Below are positions 1 to 16,354 of a DNA stretch of 64,000 nt, piece by piece (position 1 is the stretch's first letter; each line of letters starts with the position of its first letter). The position numbers and the translations under genes were made by a program. Source of the stretch: Bathymodiolus brooksi (taxonomy: Eukaryota > Mollusca > Bivalvia > Mytilida > Modiolidae); NCBI GenBank assembly GCA_963680875.1, contig OY804579.1, forward strand, positions 22,181,804 to 22,245,803. The letters are read 5' to 3'. The notes beneath the pieces are model-generated. The model saw nothing but the letters and a program-made list of their open reading frames with translations. It was not told where the DNA came from and did not search any database.

Positions 1-470
1 AACCGATATTTTTAAACACATTATAATAATTATTTACGAAGTTTATGTCTGTAAAAATGACAAAGCAACACATTTTTATCATAGAAAATAACCTTCAAAA
101 GGTAGGACAGTCATTTTTTTCACTTGTCCCGTCGGACAACCGTGATACAAGATCTACTTGTCCGACGTCAGTTTTCATTGGTATCGGACAAACGTTAATG
201 TCGAGGCCTGAGTTGATTGGTCCGCTTTGTACTAGACCAACATGCTTTGCTGGATTTTTAGCCGTTGCAGTCGGCTTATGTTTTGGTGAAAGGCGGGCGG
301 GCGTATGTTAGCCTATCTTCGTTAACGCGATAGCGCTCTTAGTTTTTGGCCGATCAACATAATTTTTGGTAGGAAGCACTATTACACTATTATTTAGAGC
401 GAGTTCGAAAAAGTACATATTTTGAGAATTACACATTTCTCCGAAACTACAAAAGATAGAAACTTAATAT
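1..470. other. Intronic or intergenic sequence, no gene seen
   Basis: No convincing coding sequence. The stretch at about 95-235 repeats a CTTGTCCGAC/GTCGGACAA motif. Positions 220-262 resemble 43634-43680 (both read TCCGCTTTGTACTAGACCAA or close to it), so at least part is a dispersed repeat. An 88-codon open frame here shows no recognisable domain and is probably chance. Confidence 0.6.
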
Positions 471-477
471 GTGGTAA

Positions 478-900
478 GGGTGGAGATGCCAATGTGAAGT
501 TGTGCATACAACATTTTGTATCCCCGGGGCTCAACCCCACCCTGCTGGGGAATCTGTATAAAAAAATGTGACCGAGATCCCCATCCTAAACCATATATAT
601 TTATGATCAGGGTGACTAGGCAAATTAAATGCATTATAGCTCAGGCCCCGGGGTCATACCCCACCCCCTACCTGAAGTGAACTTTTTAATGGTTGAGATC
701 CCCACCCCTAAGCCATATATATTTATGATCAGGGTGACTAGGCAAATTAAATGCCTTATAGCTCAGGCCCATACCCCCCCCCTACCTAAAATGAACTTTT
801 TAATGGTTGAGATCCCCACCCCTAAACCATATATATTTATGATCAGGGTGAATAGACAAATTAAATGCCCCTAGAGTTGAGGCCCAAGGTCATCCCCATT
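478..900. repeat. Short tandem repeat, about 114-122 bp unit
   Basis: The segment beginning CCATATATATTTATGATCAG recurs at 591, 713 and 827, giving periods of 122 and 114 bp. A diverged partial copy lies upstream from about 480. Each unit carries GAGATCCCCA and a C-rich stretch. The following 905-1030 continues with CTCTGAAACCATTTTG and AACCAAACTTTGCC, which resemble the internal units of the hairpin-headed repeats elsewhere in the window. It is therefore probably the 3' part of a member of that class. Confidence 0.75.
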
Positions 901-1147
901 CCCTACTGGAAGTTTTTTTGAGAATTACACATATCTCTGAAACCATTTTGTCAATTTTAACCAAACTTTGCCCAAATGTTCCTTGTGTGATCCTCTTCCA
1001 AAGTTATGTTCGGTATGTCTGGGGTCCAAAGAAGGGCCAAAGAGGGGGCCTAAAATGATTAATTATTTTAATATTTAAAAATCTTCTTCTTGTGAACTAG
1101 CAATGCCAGAAGATTGATACTTGGCACATAACATTGATAAATCTTGA

Positions 1148-1309
1148 AAACAGGAATCCAGTTATAGTTTACAATCATGTAATTTCCAACAGACAACTGA
1201 TTACCACTCATGCTTAGATCATGTGTATACTAACATTGATGCCAGTGTAGGCATACAAGAGGCATATTGGACAGACCATAAGCTTGTATGGTTGCAGATA
1301 CCTTTCTAA
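1148..1309 (+). pseudogene. Relic of an endonuclease/exonuclease/phosphatase (EEP) domain C-terminus from a mobile element
   Basis: A 53-codon frame after a stop at 1145 ends at TAA 1307-1309. It reads TTDYHSCLDHVYTNIDAS and then EAYWTDHKLVWLQIPF. The order LDHVYTN followed about 20 residues later by an (S/T)DHKxVW motif and a stop soon after is typical of the end of EEP endonuclease domains. In that family the Asp-His pair belongs to the active site. Such domains occur in non-LTR retrotransposons and in Helitron-like elements that carry an endonuclease. No helicase or reverse transcriptase is seen beside it and there is no start codon, so I read it as a dead fragment. The parent element cannot be decided from this piece. 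Confidence 0.6.
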
Positions 1310-1644
1310 TAGTACCAATTGTAAGATGTTTTAAAAAAAACATTGTATTTTCTCTTCTTTCATTCATATGATTTGTCACTGTTTCTCCTCTGTCATCTAA
1401 AACAAACAACTGCTACAACATAACATCTGTTATCCTCATAATTTATTTTTTGTCCTCTGAAACTTGATGATATCTTGAATATTCTTTATATTACATAGGA
1501 AAATATTTCCAATCCATCATACAAACAATGTACATGCATGACTTGTTTATTCTTTAGTTTCTTATTTATTTATAAAACAAGACCGATTGATTTTGACTTG
1601 CAACTCGGCTGTTGCATCTCTGATGCTTTCTCGAGTTTCATATT

Positions 1645-1800
1645 GCTAGCTCACTGAAACAACAGTCCGCGGATAGAAATGTAGCCCCACTCGGACACAT
1701 TATCCTGATTCTGAGCCAACCAGTCTTGGCTTTCACCTTCATGCTGCGTGCTTAGTGGAGAAGCAACAAATACCAATGTTATTGTCTTTGGTAAATATAA
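1645..1800 (-). repeat. Dispersed SINE-like repeat, copy A (truncated)
   Basis: It starts GCTAGCTCACTGAAACAACA and shares colinear sequence with 14569-14840 and 43678-43885, including GGAGAAGCAACAAATACCAA. The longer copies contain the complement of a tRNA B-box-like motif, so the element is probably transcribed from the - strand. This copy stops before that region. Confidence 0.6.
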
Positions 1801-2585
1801 ATGGTGTTTGATAAAATAAAACAATGAAGAAGATTTGTACAGTGTCAAGTGATGATTTGTCTGTTCAAGTGTTCCCTATTTTATTTTAAGGCTCTATTTG
1901 ATATATCCTGATAATTACTGGTAAGTTTACTGAAGCAAGCATGATCAAAGTCCGCTGACAAACATTGTCTTGGGCCATTAGTGGCTTGTCTAAGTAATCA
2001 ACACAATAGACTTCATGACTTCAGATTAGATTAAAGAACAATACATAATTGTAAATGTTTATTTTGTTGTCAATATAGAGGTAATCAGCAGATGAAAAGA
2101 AGAAAAAAACAACAAAGAAATCAAATTATTATTTTATTTCTTTGTTTTCAAGTAATTTGATGCTTGTAAAATAAAGATGTTTAATCCTTTTTTTTTTTTT
2201 CAATTTGCAAAATAAGGATTAATTTAGCACAATTATTTTATCTCTGGTGTAGTTATCAACCCTATACATGTGCATGCTTACGTACCACAATCCAATTAAC
2301 ATTCTAGGCAAAATTCTACTTAACTGCCAATTCGAACTATCATGTCCATCCAACCAAAACCCCAGGCCTTTCAATAAGGGGCGGTACCAGGTACTTTTAC
2401 CCACCTAAAATGGTCTTTGTTACCTGCTGATTTTAAAGAGTGTTGTACAAGATACTTGTTCAAATTTTAATAAAAAGTACTGCCTGTAAATAGTGAAGTA
2501 CTGGTACACTTGAAAAATATTGAAAGCCCTGCAACCCTGTATATTAAAGATTCAAATTACCACTCTTAAAATACAAAAATGTCAT
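1801..2585. other. Non-coding, AT-rich; no gene seen
   Basis: No domain or exon is recognisable. There are poly-A and poly-T runs and a short repeat-like stretch near 2380-2480. Nothing else can be supported. Confidence 0.5.
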
Positions 2586-2931
2586 TTTGTGGTGCCAATC
2601 GTAACTACTCTGCCATTCTCGCTACTCTGCAAATAACCTCGTACGTACATAGTAGAAATTCTTCTTAAATTGTTTGCCGGAAGTTAGGATAAGCTAAGCC
2701 GCACAAAAATATAGTCCATGAAAATCCATTATGGAAGACATACTAAGTAAAATCTAATCATGCAAAACTAATTAAAACTTTAATTGAATATAGAAAATTG
2801 TTTAAAATATAACTTTATTAAACTTTCATGTAACTGACATGTGAAAAGTAGTGCGATTTATACGCCTAATGCATACGAGGTTATTTGCAGGATAGCGAGA
2901 ATGGCCGAATAGTTACGATTGTTTGTGGTGC
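2586..2931. mobile_element. Mutator-like MITE with 10-bp target duplication
   Basis: The element spans 2596-2921 (326 bp). It begins CAATCGTAACTACTCTGCCA, and its other end, read in reverse, begins CAATCGTAACTATTCGGCCA. The inverted match continues for about 55 bp to CTGCAAATAACCTCGTA. It is flanked on both sides by the same ten bases, TTTGTGGTGC (2586-2595 and 2922-2931). Long terminal inverted repeats with 8-10 bp target duplications are the hallmark of Mutator-like elements. The interior is AT-rich with no coding capacity, so it is non-autonomous. Confidence 0.8.
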
Positions 2932-3830
2932 AAGAATATGAAATAGTCCAGTTTTCAAAGAAAGATAACTCTAGGATGTAAAATCTGTCTTCATCATTTT
3001 AAACACAATTATAATCAGATAAAATCATTAGTGACAATCAGATAAGTACTTAGATATTGATGTCTAAATTAAAAAAGAAAAATAGCTTCCTCAAAATGGT
3101 AAAATATGTGGGTTTTCCATTAGGAAATGATTTCAAGTTTACAATATACAGTACATGTGTTTATAATGCACCATATGATATAATAAATTAAATGTACATC
3201 TAATACATATATACATGTATATAAATTCATTTGATGATTTTTTTTAATTTATCATTTAAATGGAGATTAAGAATGTGAAGGGGAAGATAAGCAATATGTA
3301 CTGTGTACAAATATATATCTATAAATTAATTTTATTTCTGGAAATAGTTGTAAAATTTCAAATTAAAACACAGGCATGGATTATAAATCTTAAAATTTAT
3401 TTTCCTAGATGCAGATAATCTATTTTATTATTTATTTAATATAATCAGTGCCTGCATTTTAATTTAGATTTTAAAACTTTTTCCAGTACTGAAATTCTAT
3501 TTTACTGTAATAATCTTAAATAAATTGCTATTCTACATCACGTTTATACTCTAGTAGAAATGTAAAATGTCAAAGTGTGGTGTTTACAGTGAATCTTCAT
3601 ATTTTTATTGATTGTTATATATAATTAGTTGAAATTGTACGCACAATCGTTACAGAATAAAAAAAAAATTAATTAAACATTTTTTTATTAATTTTTCTTT
3701 CAACTGAATTTTAAATTTGTTCGGTATGATTGACTTCCTGTATCTGAAACCTTAAACATGAAAGACTTGTTGAAGAAGAAAGACATGACTATTTTTTTTT
3801 TTACATTTCATTATTACTGCTAAATATGAA
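2932..3830. other. Non-coding AT-rich intron or intergenic sequence
   Basis: Very AT-rich with no exon-like segment, no open frame of note and no clear repeat. Nothing else is visible. Confidence 0.5.
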
Positions 3831-3835
3831 TTTTT

Positions 3836-4415
3836 ATACCCCCGCAACAAAGTTGTAGGGGGGTATACTGGTTTCACCATGTCCGTTCGTCAGTCTGTAG
3901 ACAAAATCCTATGTCGTTCGATAACTTGAGTTGTGTTTCTCAGAATGTTTTGAAATTTTATCAGCAGCTTACCGGTGAAGAGAGGAGGCTCCCTTTCATT
4001 TTTGACGATTTTCACTTTTGCCGTTCCAGGGTTATTGGACTTGATATGATGGAAAATAAGATTTTTACCCTATGTCGTATGATAACTTGAGTAGTGTTTT
4101 TCAGAATATTTTGAAATTTGAGCAGTAGTTTACTCATGAAGAGAGAAGGGTCTCTTTCATTTTTGATGATATTCACTTTTATTGTTCCAGAGTTAGGGGC
4201 CTTATATTTTATACAATGTCATAGGAAAATTTTAGTAATGTATAATGGAATCTGGAGAAACTTTACTAAATAATCATTGGCTGGGTAATAGAGGAGGGTC
4301 CCTTTCATTTTTGGTCAGAACAATCAGTAATGTTTTGGTTATGGAAATAGGTTGGACAGATGCGGGGAGCGGGGGGGGGGGGGGTATATCTTAGTGAGCT
4401 GTGCTCACAGTAATA
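3836..4415 (+). repeat. Hairpin-headed repeat, CCCCGCAAC family, with ~161-bp internal tandem units
   Basis: The head is a palindrome at 3836-3866, ATACCCCCGCAAC...GTTGTAGGGGGGTAT. The interior contains two clear copies of a unit starting CCTATGTCGT at 3908 and 4069 (period 161 bp) and a degraded third copy near 4220-4310. The end is GGGGGGTATATC followed by GTGAGCTGTGCTCAC near 4385-4410, which partly mirrors the head. No protein is encoded. The architecture is shared with 12560-14150, 36161-36985 and 61583-64000. Confidence 0.75.
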
Positions 4416-4614
4416 CTAATTGTTTAGATGTCTGAAATGATTTGAGAGCTTTGTGGTAAAGGGGGTCAAAGTCATATTTTGAGGGGTTCAAAGGGGGTGG
4501 GGGTTACTATAGAATCCTTTGGAAAAGTTGAAATTTCGTACATTAATGTTGATAACTTCTAAATGGATAATGATAGACATAAAATTTGACATAGTGATAG
4601 GTCACCATTAGAGG

Positions 4615-5100
4615 GGTAATTCTGCGTTTTCAAAATTTTCAAGATGTCTGCCATTTTCAAAATGGCTGCCAAAACACGCCATAAAAAATGGCCTGTAAAA
4701 ATTCAACATTATCCAATATCATCAAAATTTGATATGTGGGTACATAATGATGATTCGCGACATTGAAAAATTTCTACCGGTTGCCAATTTCAAAATGGCC
4801 ACCACAATACAGCACAAATTCAACATTGTCTGATTTCAACGACATTTCATATGTAGGTAGATTATGATGTCCCGAATCTATTCCTTACATCGAAAAATTT
4901 CTACCGGTCACCATTTTCAAAATGGTTGCCACAATACTGCACAAATTCAACATTGTCCGATTTCAACGAAATTTCATATGTGGGTAGATTATGATGTCCT
5001 GAATTGATTCCCGACATCAAAATATTTCTACCGGTCTCCATTTTCAAAATGGCCACCACAATACCACAAAAATTCAACATTGTTCGATTTCAAAGGTAGC
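4615..5100 (+). repeat. 127-bp tandem repeat, about 3.7 copies
   Basis: CAAAATGG recurs at 4791, 4918 and 5045, each 127 bp apart. Each unit also carries AAAATTCAACATTGTCCGAT-like and GTAGATTATGATGT-like segments and TTTCTACCGGT. The first copy, near 4640, is diverged. No coding potential. Confidence 0.8.
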
Positions 5101-8465
<3,365 letters not shown>

Positions 8466-8469
8466 ATAG

Positions 8470-9950
8470 TACAATAGTGCCCTTCTTATAAGGGGCTTAG
8501 GATGCTCTCATCAAAGGTGACCTCATTTATCATTTCATATTTCAGATGAACTGAGATTGATGACTTAATTGCCCCCCTCAAGAAAGACTACCACTCTTAT
8601 AAGATTGATGACTTAATTGCCCCCCTCAAGAGAGACTACCCCTCTTATAAGATTGATGACTTAATTGCCCCCCTCAAGAGAGACTACCCATCTTATAAGA
8701 TTGATGACTTAATTGCCCTCCTCAAGAGAGACTACCCCTCTTATAAGATTGATGACTTAATTGTCCCCCTCAAGAGAGACTACCCCTCTTATAAGATTGA
8801 TGACTTAATTGCCCCCCCTCAAGAGAGACTACCCCTCTTATAAGATTGATGACTTAATTGCCCCCCTCAAGAGAGACTACCCCTCTTATAAGATTGATGA
8901 CTTAATTGCCCCCCTCAAGAGAGACTACCCCTCTTATAAGATTGATGACTTAATTGTCCCCCTCAAGAGAGACTACCCCTCTTATAAGATTGATGACTTA
9001 ATTGCCCCCCTCAAGAGAGACTACCCCTCTTATACGATTGATGACTTAATTGTCCCCCTCAAGAGAGACTACCCCTCTTATAAAATTGATGACTTAATTG
9101 TCCCCCTCAAGAGAGACTACCCCTCTTATAAGATTGATGACTTAATTGTCCCCCTCAAGAGAGACTACCCCTCTTATAAGATTGATGACTTAATTGCCCC
9201 CCTCAAGAGAGACTACCCCTCTTATAAGATTGATGACTTAATTGTCCCCCTCAAGAGAGACTACCCCTCTTATAAGATTGATGACTTAATTGCCCCCCTC
9301 AAGAGAGACTACCCCTCTTATAAGATTGATGACTTAATTGTCCCCCTCAAGAGAGACTACCCCTCTTATAAGATTGATGACTTAATTGCCCCCCCTCAAG
9401 AGAGACTACCCCTCTTATAAGATTGATGACTTAATTGCCCCCCTCAAGAGAGACTACCCCTCTTATAAGATTGATGACTTAATTGTCCCCCTCAAGAGAG
9501 ACTACCCCTCTTATAAGATTGATGACTTAATTGCCCCCCTCAAGAGAGACTACCCCTCTTATAAGATTGATGACTTAATTGCCCCCCTCAAGAGAGACTA
9601 CCCCTCTTATAAGATTGATGACTTAATTGCCCCCCTCAAGAGAGACTACCCCTCTTATAAGATTGATGACTTAATTGCCCTCCTCAAGAGAGACTACCCA
9701 TCTTATAAGATTGATGACTTAATTGCCCCCCTCAAGAGAGACTACCCCTCTTATAAGATTGATGACTTAATTGCCCTCCTCAAGAGAGACTACCCCTCTT
9801 ATAAGATTGATGACTTAATTGCCCCCCTCAAGAGAGACTACCCCTCTTATAAGATTGATGACTTAATTGCCCCTCTCAAGAGAGAGTACCCCTCTTATAA
9901 GATTGATGACTTAATTGCCCCTCTCAAGAGAGAGTACCCCTCTTATAAGT
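8470..9950 (+). repeat. 48-bp minisatellite, about 29 copies, inside a MITE relic
   Basis: The unit is 48 bp, starts ATTGATGACTTAATTGCCCC and contains CTCAAGAGAGACTACCCCTC. About 29 copies run from about 8552 to 9950 with very few substitutions (GCCC/GTCC, GCCC/GCCT). Because 48 is a multiple of three, one frame stays open and gives a 16-residue repeat, PLKRDYPSYKIDDLIA. One extra C near 8814 and another near 9391 shift the frame, so this is not a maintained protein. The left flank (8470-8551, with CCTTCTTATAAGG and CAGATGAACTGAGAT) matches the MITE at 38136-38298. The array therefore appears to have expanded from a segment of such a MITE, whose 3' end is now missing. Confidence 0.9.
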
Positions 9951-10108
9951 CCACTTGTTCATTGCACAAGATGTGGTTTTATAAAGAAGGGAATAACTGT
10001 TTATATATACAGTCTACTCAATTTTATAATGAAATTTTAAGGGGACATGAAATCTTTTCATTGTAGGCAAACTTCAATATAACCAGACGAGGTTGATGGT
10101 GTTAAATA

Positions 10109-10251
10109 CAGTGAAACTTATATAAACCAATCTTTAGATAAAGTTCCAATGTAGGAAATCTTTTATAATTTATCCTGTATAAATCAAACTCCTGCATATT
10201 CTGAGCACAAAAGCTGGTTCCAAGAAGGTTCGGTTTAGACATGTTTTACTG
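10109..10251. mobile_element. Mariner-like MITE (CAGTGAAAC family)
   Basis: 143 bp. The left end is TACAGTGAAACTTATATAAA and the right end is GGTTTAGACATGTTTTACTG followed by TA. The reversed right end reads CAGTAAAACATGTCTAAACC, an imperfect inverted match over about 20 bp. TA flanks both sides (10107-10108 and 10252-10253). TA target duplications and CAGT termini fit Tc1/mariner-derived MITEs. No coding sequence. Confidence 0.7.
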
Positions 10252-10490
10252 TACCAGTCATCGACTTTAGCAGTGGTCCGGTGGCCCATGGCCAGTGAAA
10301 ATTGATTCGGACCAGTGACTTGCCAATTTTTTTCTATGGAATCTATATAAATATTCTAATTTTGAAGTTTTCTGGCCAGTAAATTCGAAAGTCTAATTTC
10401 GAAGACTGCTGTACTAGTAATCTGTTCAATTAAATTATTTTTCATTATAGCTGTTAAAGTAGACTGGTACTGTATATTTATATTGTATGA

Positions 10491-12175
<1,685 letters not shown>

Positions 12176-12184
12176 ATAGTGACT

Positions 12185-12520
12185 GAAACCAGGACTCACC
12201 AAACCAGGCGAAGTGGGCGAAATTCTCGCCCTATATCAGCTGAAGTCACTCTCCCTCGACTCTAAAGTAAAATTAAAGTCACCTTGTTTCTTTTTGCAAG
12301 TCTCTCCTTTCTTGCAAATAATCTGTGTTTTATGGTAAAGCTGATTGACAAAGCCATTGTTATCAATGTGAAAATACATAAGAATGAGAGAAAAGAGCTT
12401 TATTCAAGCAATAAATAAAATTTAACTTGGGACAAAAGAATCACGACAAATTTCTAAATTTGTACTGACGAAATTCCAGTTGACAATCAAATCCCAAATT
12501 TAAAAATAAACAAACAGATG
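12185..12520 (+). repeat. Dispersed repeat, copy 1 (pair with 20070-20350)
   Basis: It shares a long colinear match with 20070-20350 in the same orientation. Both include AAATTAAAGTCACCTTGTTT, TTGCAAATAATCT and TTTATTCAAGCAATAAA, and both end near GACGAAATTCCAG. Divergence is moderate with small indels. No reading frame is conserved between the copies. Family not identified. Confidence 0.75.
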
Positions 12521-12559
12521 CTTCCTGTACCAAATTGATTGTTGGATTGTGTTATATTT

Positions 12560-14150
12560 TTTTAGCTCACCTGTGTGAGCTATTGACATCACTTGGCGTC
12601 TGTCGTCCGTCTGTAAACTTTTTCAAAAATCTTCTTCTCTGAAACCACTGGGCCAATTTAAACCAAACGTGGCCTGAATCATCCTTAGGGGGTTCCCTTT
12701 AAAAATTTATGTCCGATGACCCTGCCGACCAACCATCATGGCCACCATGTCTATAAATAGAACATAGGGGTAAAATCAGCAAAAAAATCAATTAAAAAAA
12801 ATCCAGAAAAATCGAGTATATTGCAATTAAGTTTGATACATATATGTAATATTCTTTCAGAATTATGGTTGAGGACCCCATCCCCCATCAAACATGGCCA
12901 CCATCGTTACTATAAATAGAAAATTAGTGAAAAAATTCATTAAAAAATTATTTTAAAATCCTATAAAGAATCAAATGCAATCAAACCATATGGAAAGAAT
13001 GCATATGTGGTCTTCTTTCAAAATTTTTATTGAAGACCTCCAGCTGTCGTCCAACGTGGCTGTCACTGTTACAAAAAATAGAAAATTATTGTCAAAAAAC
13101 ATATTTTAAAATCCGGTAAAAAGCCAGTTGCCACCAAACTTTATGGAAATGATGCATATATGATCCACTTTCAGACTTATGGTTGCTAACCCTGGTCGCT
13201 TATGAAAAATGGCTGCTATCGTTACAAAAAATATATATATTTATTTTTCAAATTCTTTAAATATTGTAAAGAGCCAATGTTGCTACCAAACTATAAAGGA
13301 ACAATGCATATATAATTCTCTTTCAGACCATGAATGATGACCCCGACTGCCATCAAACATGGCCATTGCCGCTTCTCAAACTTGAAAATTAGTGAAAAAA
13401 AATAGAAAACTATTGAAAAAATTAGATTCTTCTCCTCTGAAACCATTTGGCCAAATGAACCGAAACTTGGTAGGAAGCATCTATGGAAAGTCCTCTGTTG
13501 TGATTGCTCATTTCGTCCTGATCCGTTAACAAATATGACCACCATAGACAATTCTTGTTTCTGATTGGATGATTTCAAAAAAATCTTCTCCTCTGAAACT
13601 GCTTTGCCAGATGAAATGAAACTTGGTAGGATGGATCTATGGGAGATCCTCTATAAAGATTGCTCATTTCATCCCAATCCATTAACAAATATGGCTGTCA
13701 CAGGCAATTATTGTTTCTGATTGGTCAATTTCTAAAAATCTTCTACTCTGAAACCTGGTAGGAAGCATCTATGGAAGGTCCTCTATGGGAAATGCTCATT
13801 CCATTTTGATCCGTTAACAAACATGGCCATCATAGGCAATTCTTGTTTCTTATTGGTCAATTTCTAAAACAGCTTTTCCTCTGAAGCCACTTGGCCAAAT
13901 GATATGAAACTTGATAAGAAGCATCTATGGAAGGTCCTCTATAGAGATTGCTCATTTCGTTTTGATCCATGAACAAACATGGCTGCCACAGGCAATTCTT
14001 GTTTTAGATTGGTCAATTTCTAAAAATCTTCTTCTCTGTAACTGCAATGCCCAAATGAACAGAAATTTGGTGGGAAGCACCTATGGAAGGTTCCGTATTA
14101 AGTTTCCTCAAAACAGAATGAAAGGTGAGCGACACAGGAGCCTCTAGTTA
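12560..14150 (+). repeat. Hairpin-headed repeat, AGCTCACCT family, ~156-bp internal units
   Basis: The head at 12563-12585 is a palindrome, TTAGCTCACCTGTGTGAGCT, followed by GGCGTCTGTCGTCCGTCTGT. The interior has tandem units marked by TCTCCTCTGAAAC-like motifs at 13431, 13587, 13742, 13875 and 14040 (periods 156, 155, 133, 165). Each unit includes GAAACTTGGTAGGAAGCA and GGAAGGTCCTCTAT-like motifs. Earlier units, 12640-13320, are more diverged. The end is AAGGTGAGCGACACAGGAGC at about 14123-14142, which partly complements the head. Open frames inside are by-products of the repeat. Confidence 0.8.
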
Positions 14151-14568
14151 TTATTAGTTATTTATAGCTTTTTCAAAGGTAAGCAATCAACTTGTCAAGT
14201 TTTAAACATGGCGGCATTTTAATGGAAGCAAGGGAAGTAACTCACATTCTGATGTAATATATATATATATTACAGATTTCAATGTGAAACAAATAAAATT
14301 TAAAATGGACAAATATAAGATCAATGACAATAATACGAGTCCTAAGCATGAATTTAAAGTTAAATATGACGGATATGAACGAGATATTAGCAAAGACACA
14401 CTTCAACTGTAAATTTTTTTTAAATGATGCAAAGAAACAACACATTTTTGAGGAAACATGTCTCTATGAAGCTGTTGGAAGTCTCCCTGTCATGCATTCA
14501 CTTCTCCCTCATGTTCTTTGAGGGAGAAGTTAAGTCTCCCTGTTTTTTGCAAGTGTGGTGAGCCCTGT

Positions 14569-14840
14569 GAAACAACAGTTCACATGCAGACATGTTGCTC
14601 TACTCGGGCACATTATTCTAAATCCTAGCAAACCGGTCTTTGTCCTCACTCTTTAATGCTGCATTCTATAGTGGAGAAGCAGCTAAGGCCAATTTTAGTC
14701 TTTGGTATGACATGACAGGGGCTCGAACTCATGACCTACCACACTCCAGACAATCACACTGGTCATTACACCACTGTTATAAAACTGACTGCCACGATAT
14801 AGCTGAAATATTGTTGAAAGTGGCATTAAACACCATAACC
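14569..14840 (-). repeat. SINE-like repeat, copy B, with tRNA-like B box on the - strand
   Basis: It begins GAAACAACAGTTCACATGCA and is colinear with copies A (1645) and C (43678). It includes GGAGAAGCAGCTAAGGCCAA and GGGGCTCGAACTCATGACCT. The complement of the last segment, GAGTTCGAGCCCC, resembles a tRNA B box, which suggests - strand RNA polymerase III transcription. The right end carries the motif ATATAGCTGAAATATTGTTG with AAAGTGGCATTAAACACC, a shared domain seen many times in this window. Confidence 0.6.
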
Positions 14841-15000
14841 CTAACCCTTTTCTTAGAATTTCTAGTCTTTTTTAAGGAACTCCATAAACTATAGACTGTT
14901 GAATTTAAAACAAAAATCCTTGACTTTTGTAAAGACTAAGCAATTCTTTACTAATATAGAGTCAAGTAGAATTGTTAATAATGATTGAATTTTATTTCAG

Positions 15001-15123
15001 TACCCATCACCAGAATGGGACACAGTCACACCTGAAGCAAAGAATCTCATAAATAGCATGCTTACAGTGAATCCAGCAAAACGTATTACAGCTACAGAGG
15101 CCCTCAGACATCCTTGGATCTGC
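15001..15123 (+). CDS. CaMKII: CaMKII exon: kinase subdomains X-XI, end of catalytic domain
   Basis: This 123-bp exon, phase 0 at both ends, encodes [20 protein letters not shown] followed by [20 protein letters not shown] and a Cys. It holds the conserved Arg of the KRITA motif that pairs with the SPE glutamate, and the HPWI motif that closes the kinase fold. The acceptor TTTATTTCAG ends at 15000 and the donor GTAAGT starts at 15124. The length equals the vertebrate exon. The final WIC (mammals WIS) is the arthropod-like form. Confidence 0.97.
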
Positions 15124-16350
15124 GTAAGTTATATTTCACATCTTATGATGTTGTCAACTAGGTAAGGCCATTCCGTATACAATGTACTGGTTTGCTGTTA
15201 CTCCAGTTGTAATTTTTGAAGTGGGTGGGTAGATAGACCAATTATTCTTTATGTGGTGTAACAACTGTTTTCACCTTCCATCTTTAGAGGGTACATAGTT
15301 TTGTGTAATCTGTAACTGCAACAGCTTTCATTTAACATTATTCAAACTTAGCCCAGTGATATCACACACATTGAAGATGTACACCTCCTAATTTGGACAG
15401 ATCTGACAAGCTTAAAAAATTGTTTTAAAAGTCATTTTTGTGATCACATTCTGTAGACAGTGCCTGTAATCTGTAACTGTAATAGATTTCGTTATCAAAC
15501 TCGGCATAGTGATTGCACTCACATTGAAGAGATGCACCACCTTAAACATAATTACATACATATTGATATTATGCTACTCTTACCAGAAGAAGATTGATCA
15601 GATTTTTAATTTGTAAACCATAACCATTTCCCCCAAGTTTATGTAATCTCTACATCTCCATATATACAACCTCTTCCCAAAATGTGACAATTAAAATGCA
15701 GCCAGCATTGTTCCAACACCAAATATGGTCTTGTTCATTCAAATATCAGAATAAAAAAAAGTTTGCTGTAATGCATTAGAATTTCTGATAGAAAAAGATT
15801 TTTTGGGTGTGGTGGGGCAGTTTTGATTTGCTGAGTAAAGCATTTTTGATTGTTCAAACATAGGGCATTTTTGATTGGTTGATTGAGTTACAGCAAACCC
15901 AATTTTTTTCGTGAATGGCATACTATTTCATGTTTTAAGAATTGTATTAAATAATATACATATATTGCTTTTCAGATTATAATACTTAATGGCATAAAAT
16001 ATGTTATCTTACATTTTCACAAGATGGAGGGAGGTTCCTGCAAATAGAAAAAATAAAAACTTTTTATAGCTGAATACAAATGTACTATCAGTTTAAGTTC
16101 AAAGACACGGGGGTATATAATATTTAGATTACTTGTCTGTTACATGAAAAGAGTAATCTCAATATCAGTTTATTCAGGAAACTAATTAACTCCCAATTCA
16201 CAAGTGCTTTAAATTGTGAGGCAAACAATGTACTCGAAAAAGGGTAATTTCTAAATTTTCTGGTTTTGTTTACCCACAGGAGAGCTATTTATTGATTCTG
16301 AAATATGATTCAAGCATTCAAAAATGAACACAGTGTTTTTATTAACTATT
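15124..16350 (+). other. Intron, unique part
   Basis: Start of the 15124-19714 intron. There are no exon-like segments. Positions 15280-15550 contain two loosely similar stretches (TCTGTAACTGCAACAGCTTT and TCTGTAACTGTAATAGATTT, about 170 bp apart), possibly an old tandem unit. Otherwise nothing recognisable. Confidence 0.5.
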
Positions 16351-16354
16351 ATAA

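Noticed and set aside
8809..10066. A genuine repeat protein of about 430 residues
   Set aside because: Frame-shifting single C insertions break it and it lies in an intron with no start context or splice link.
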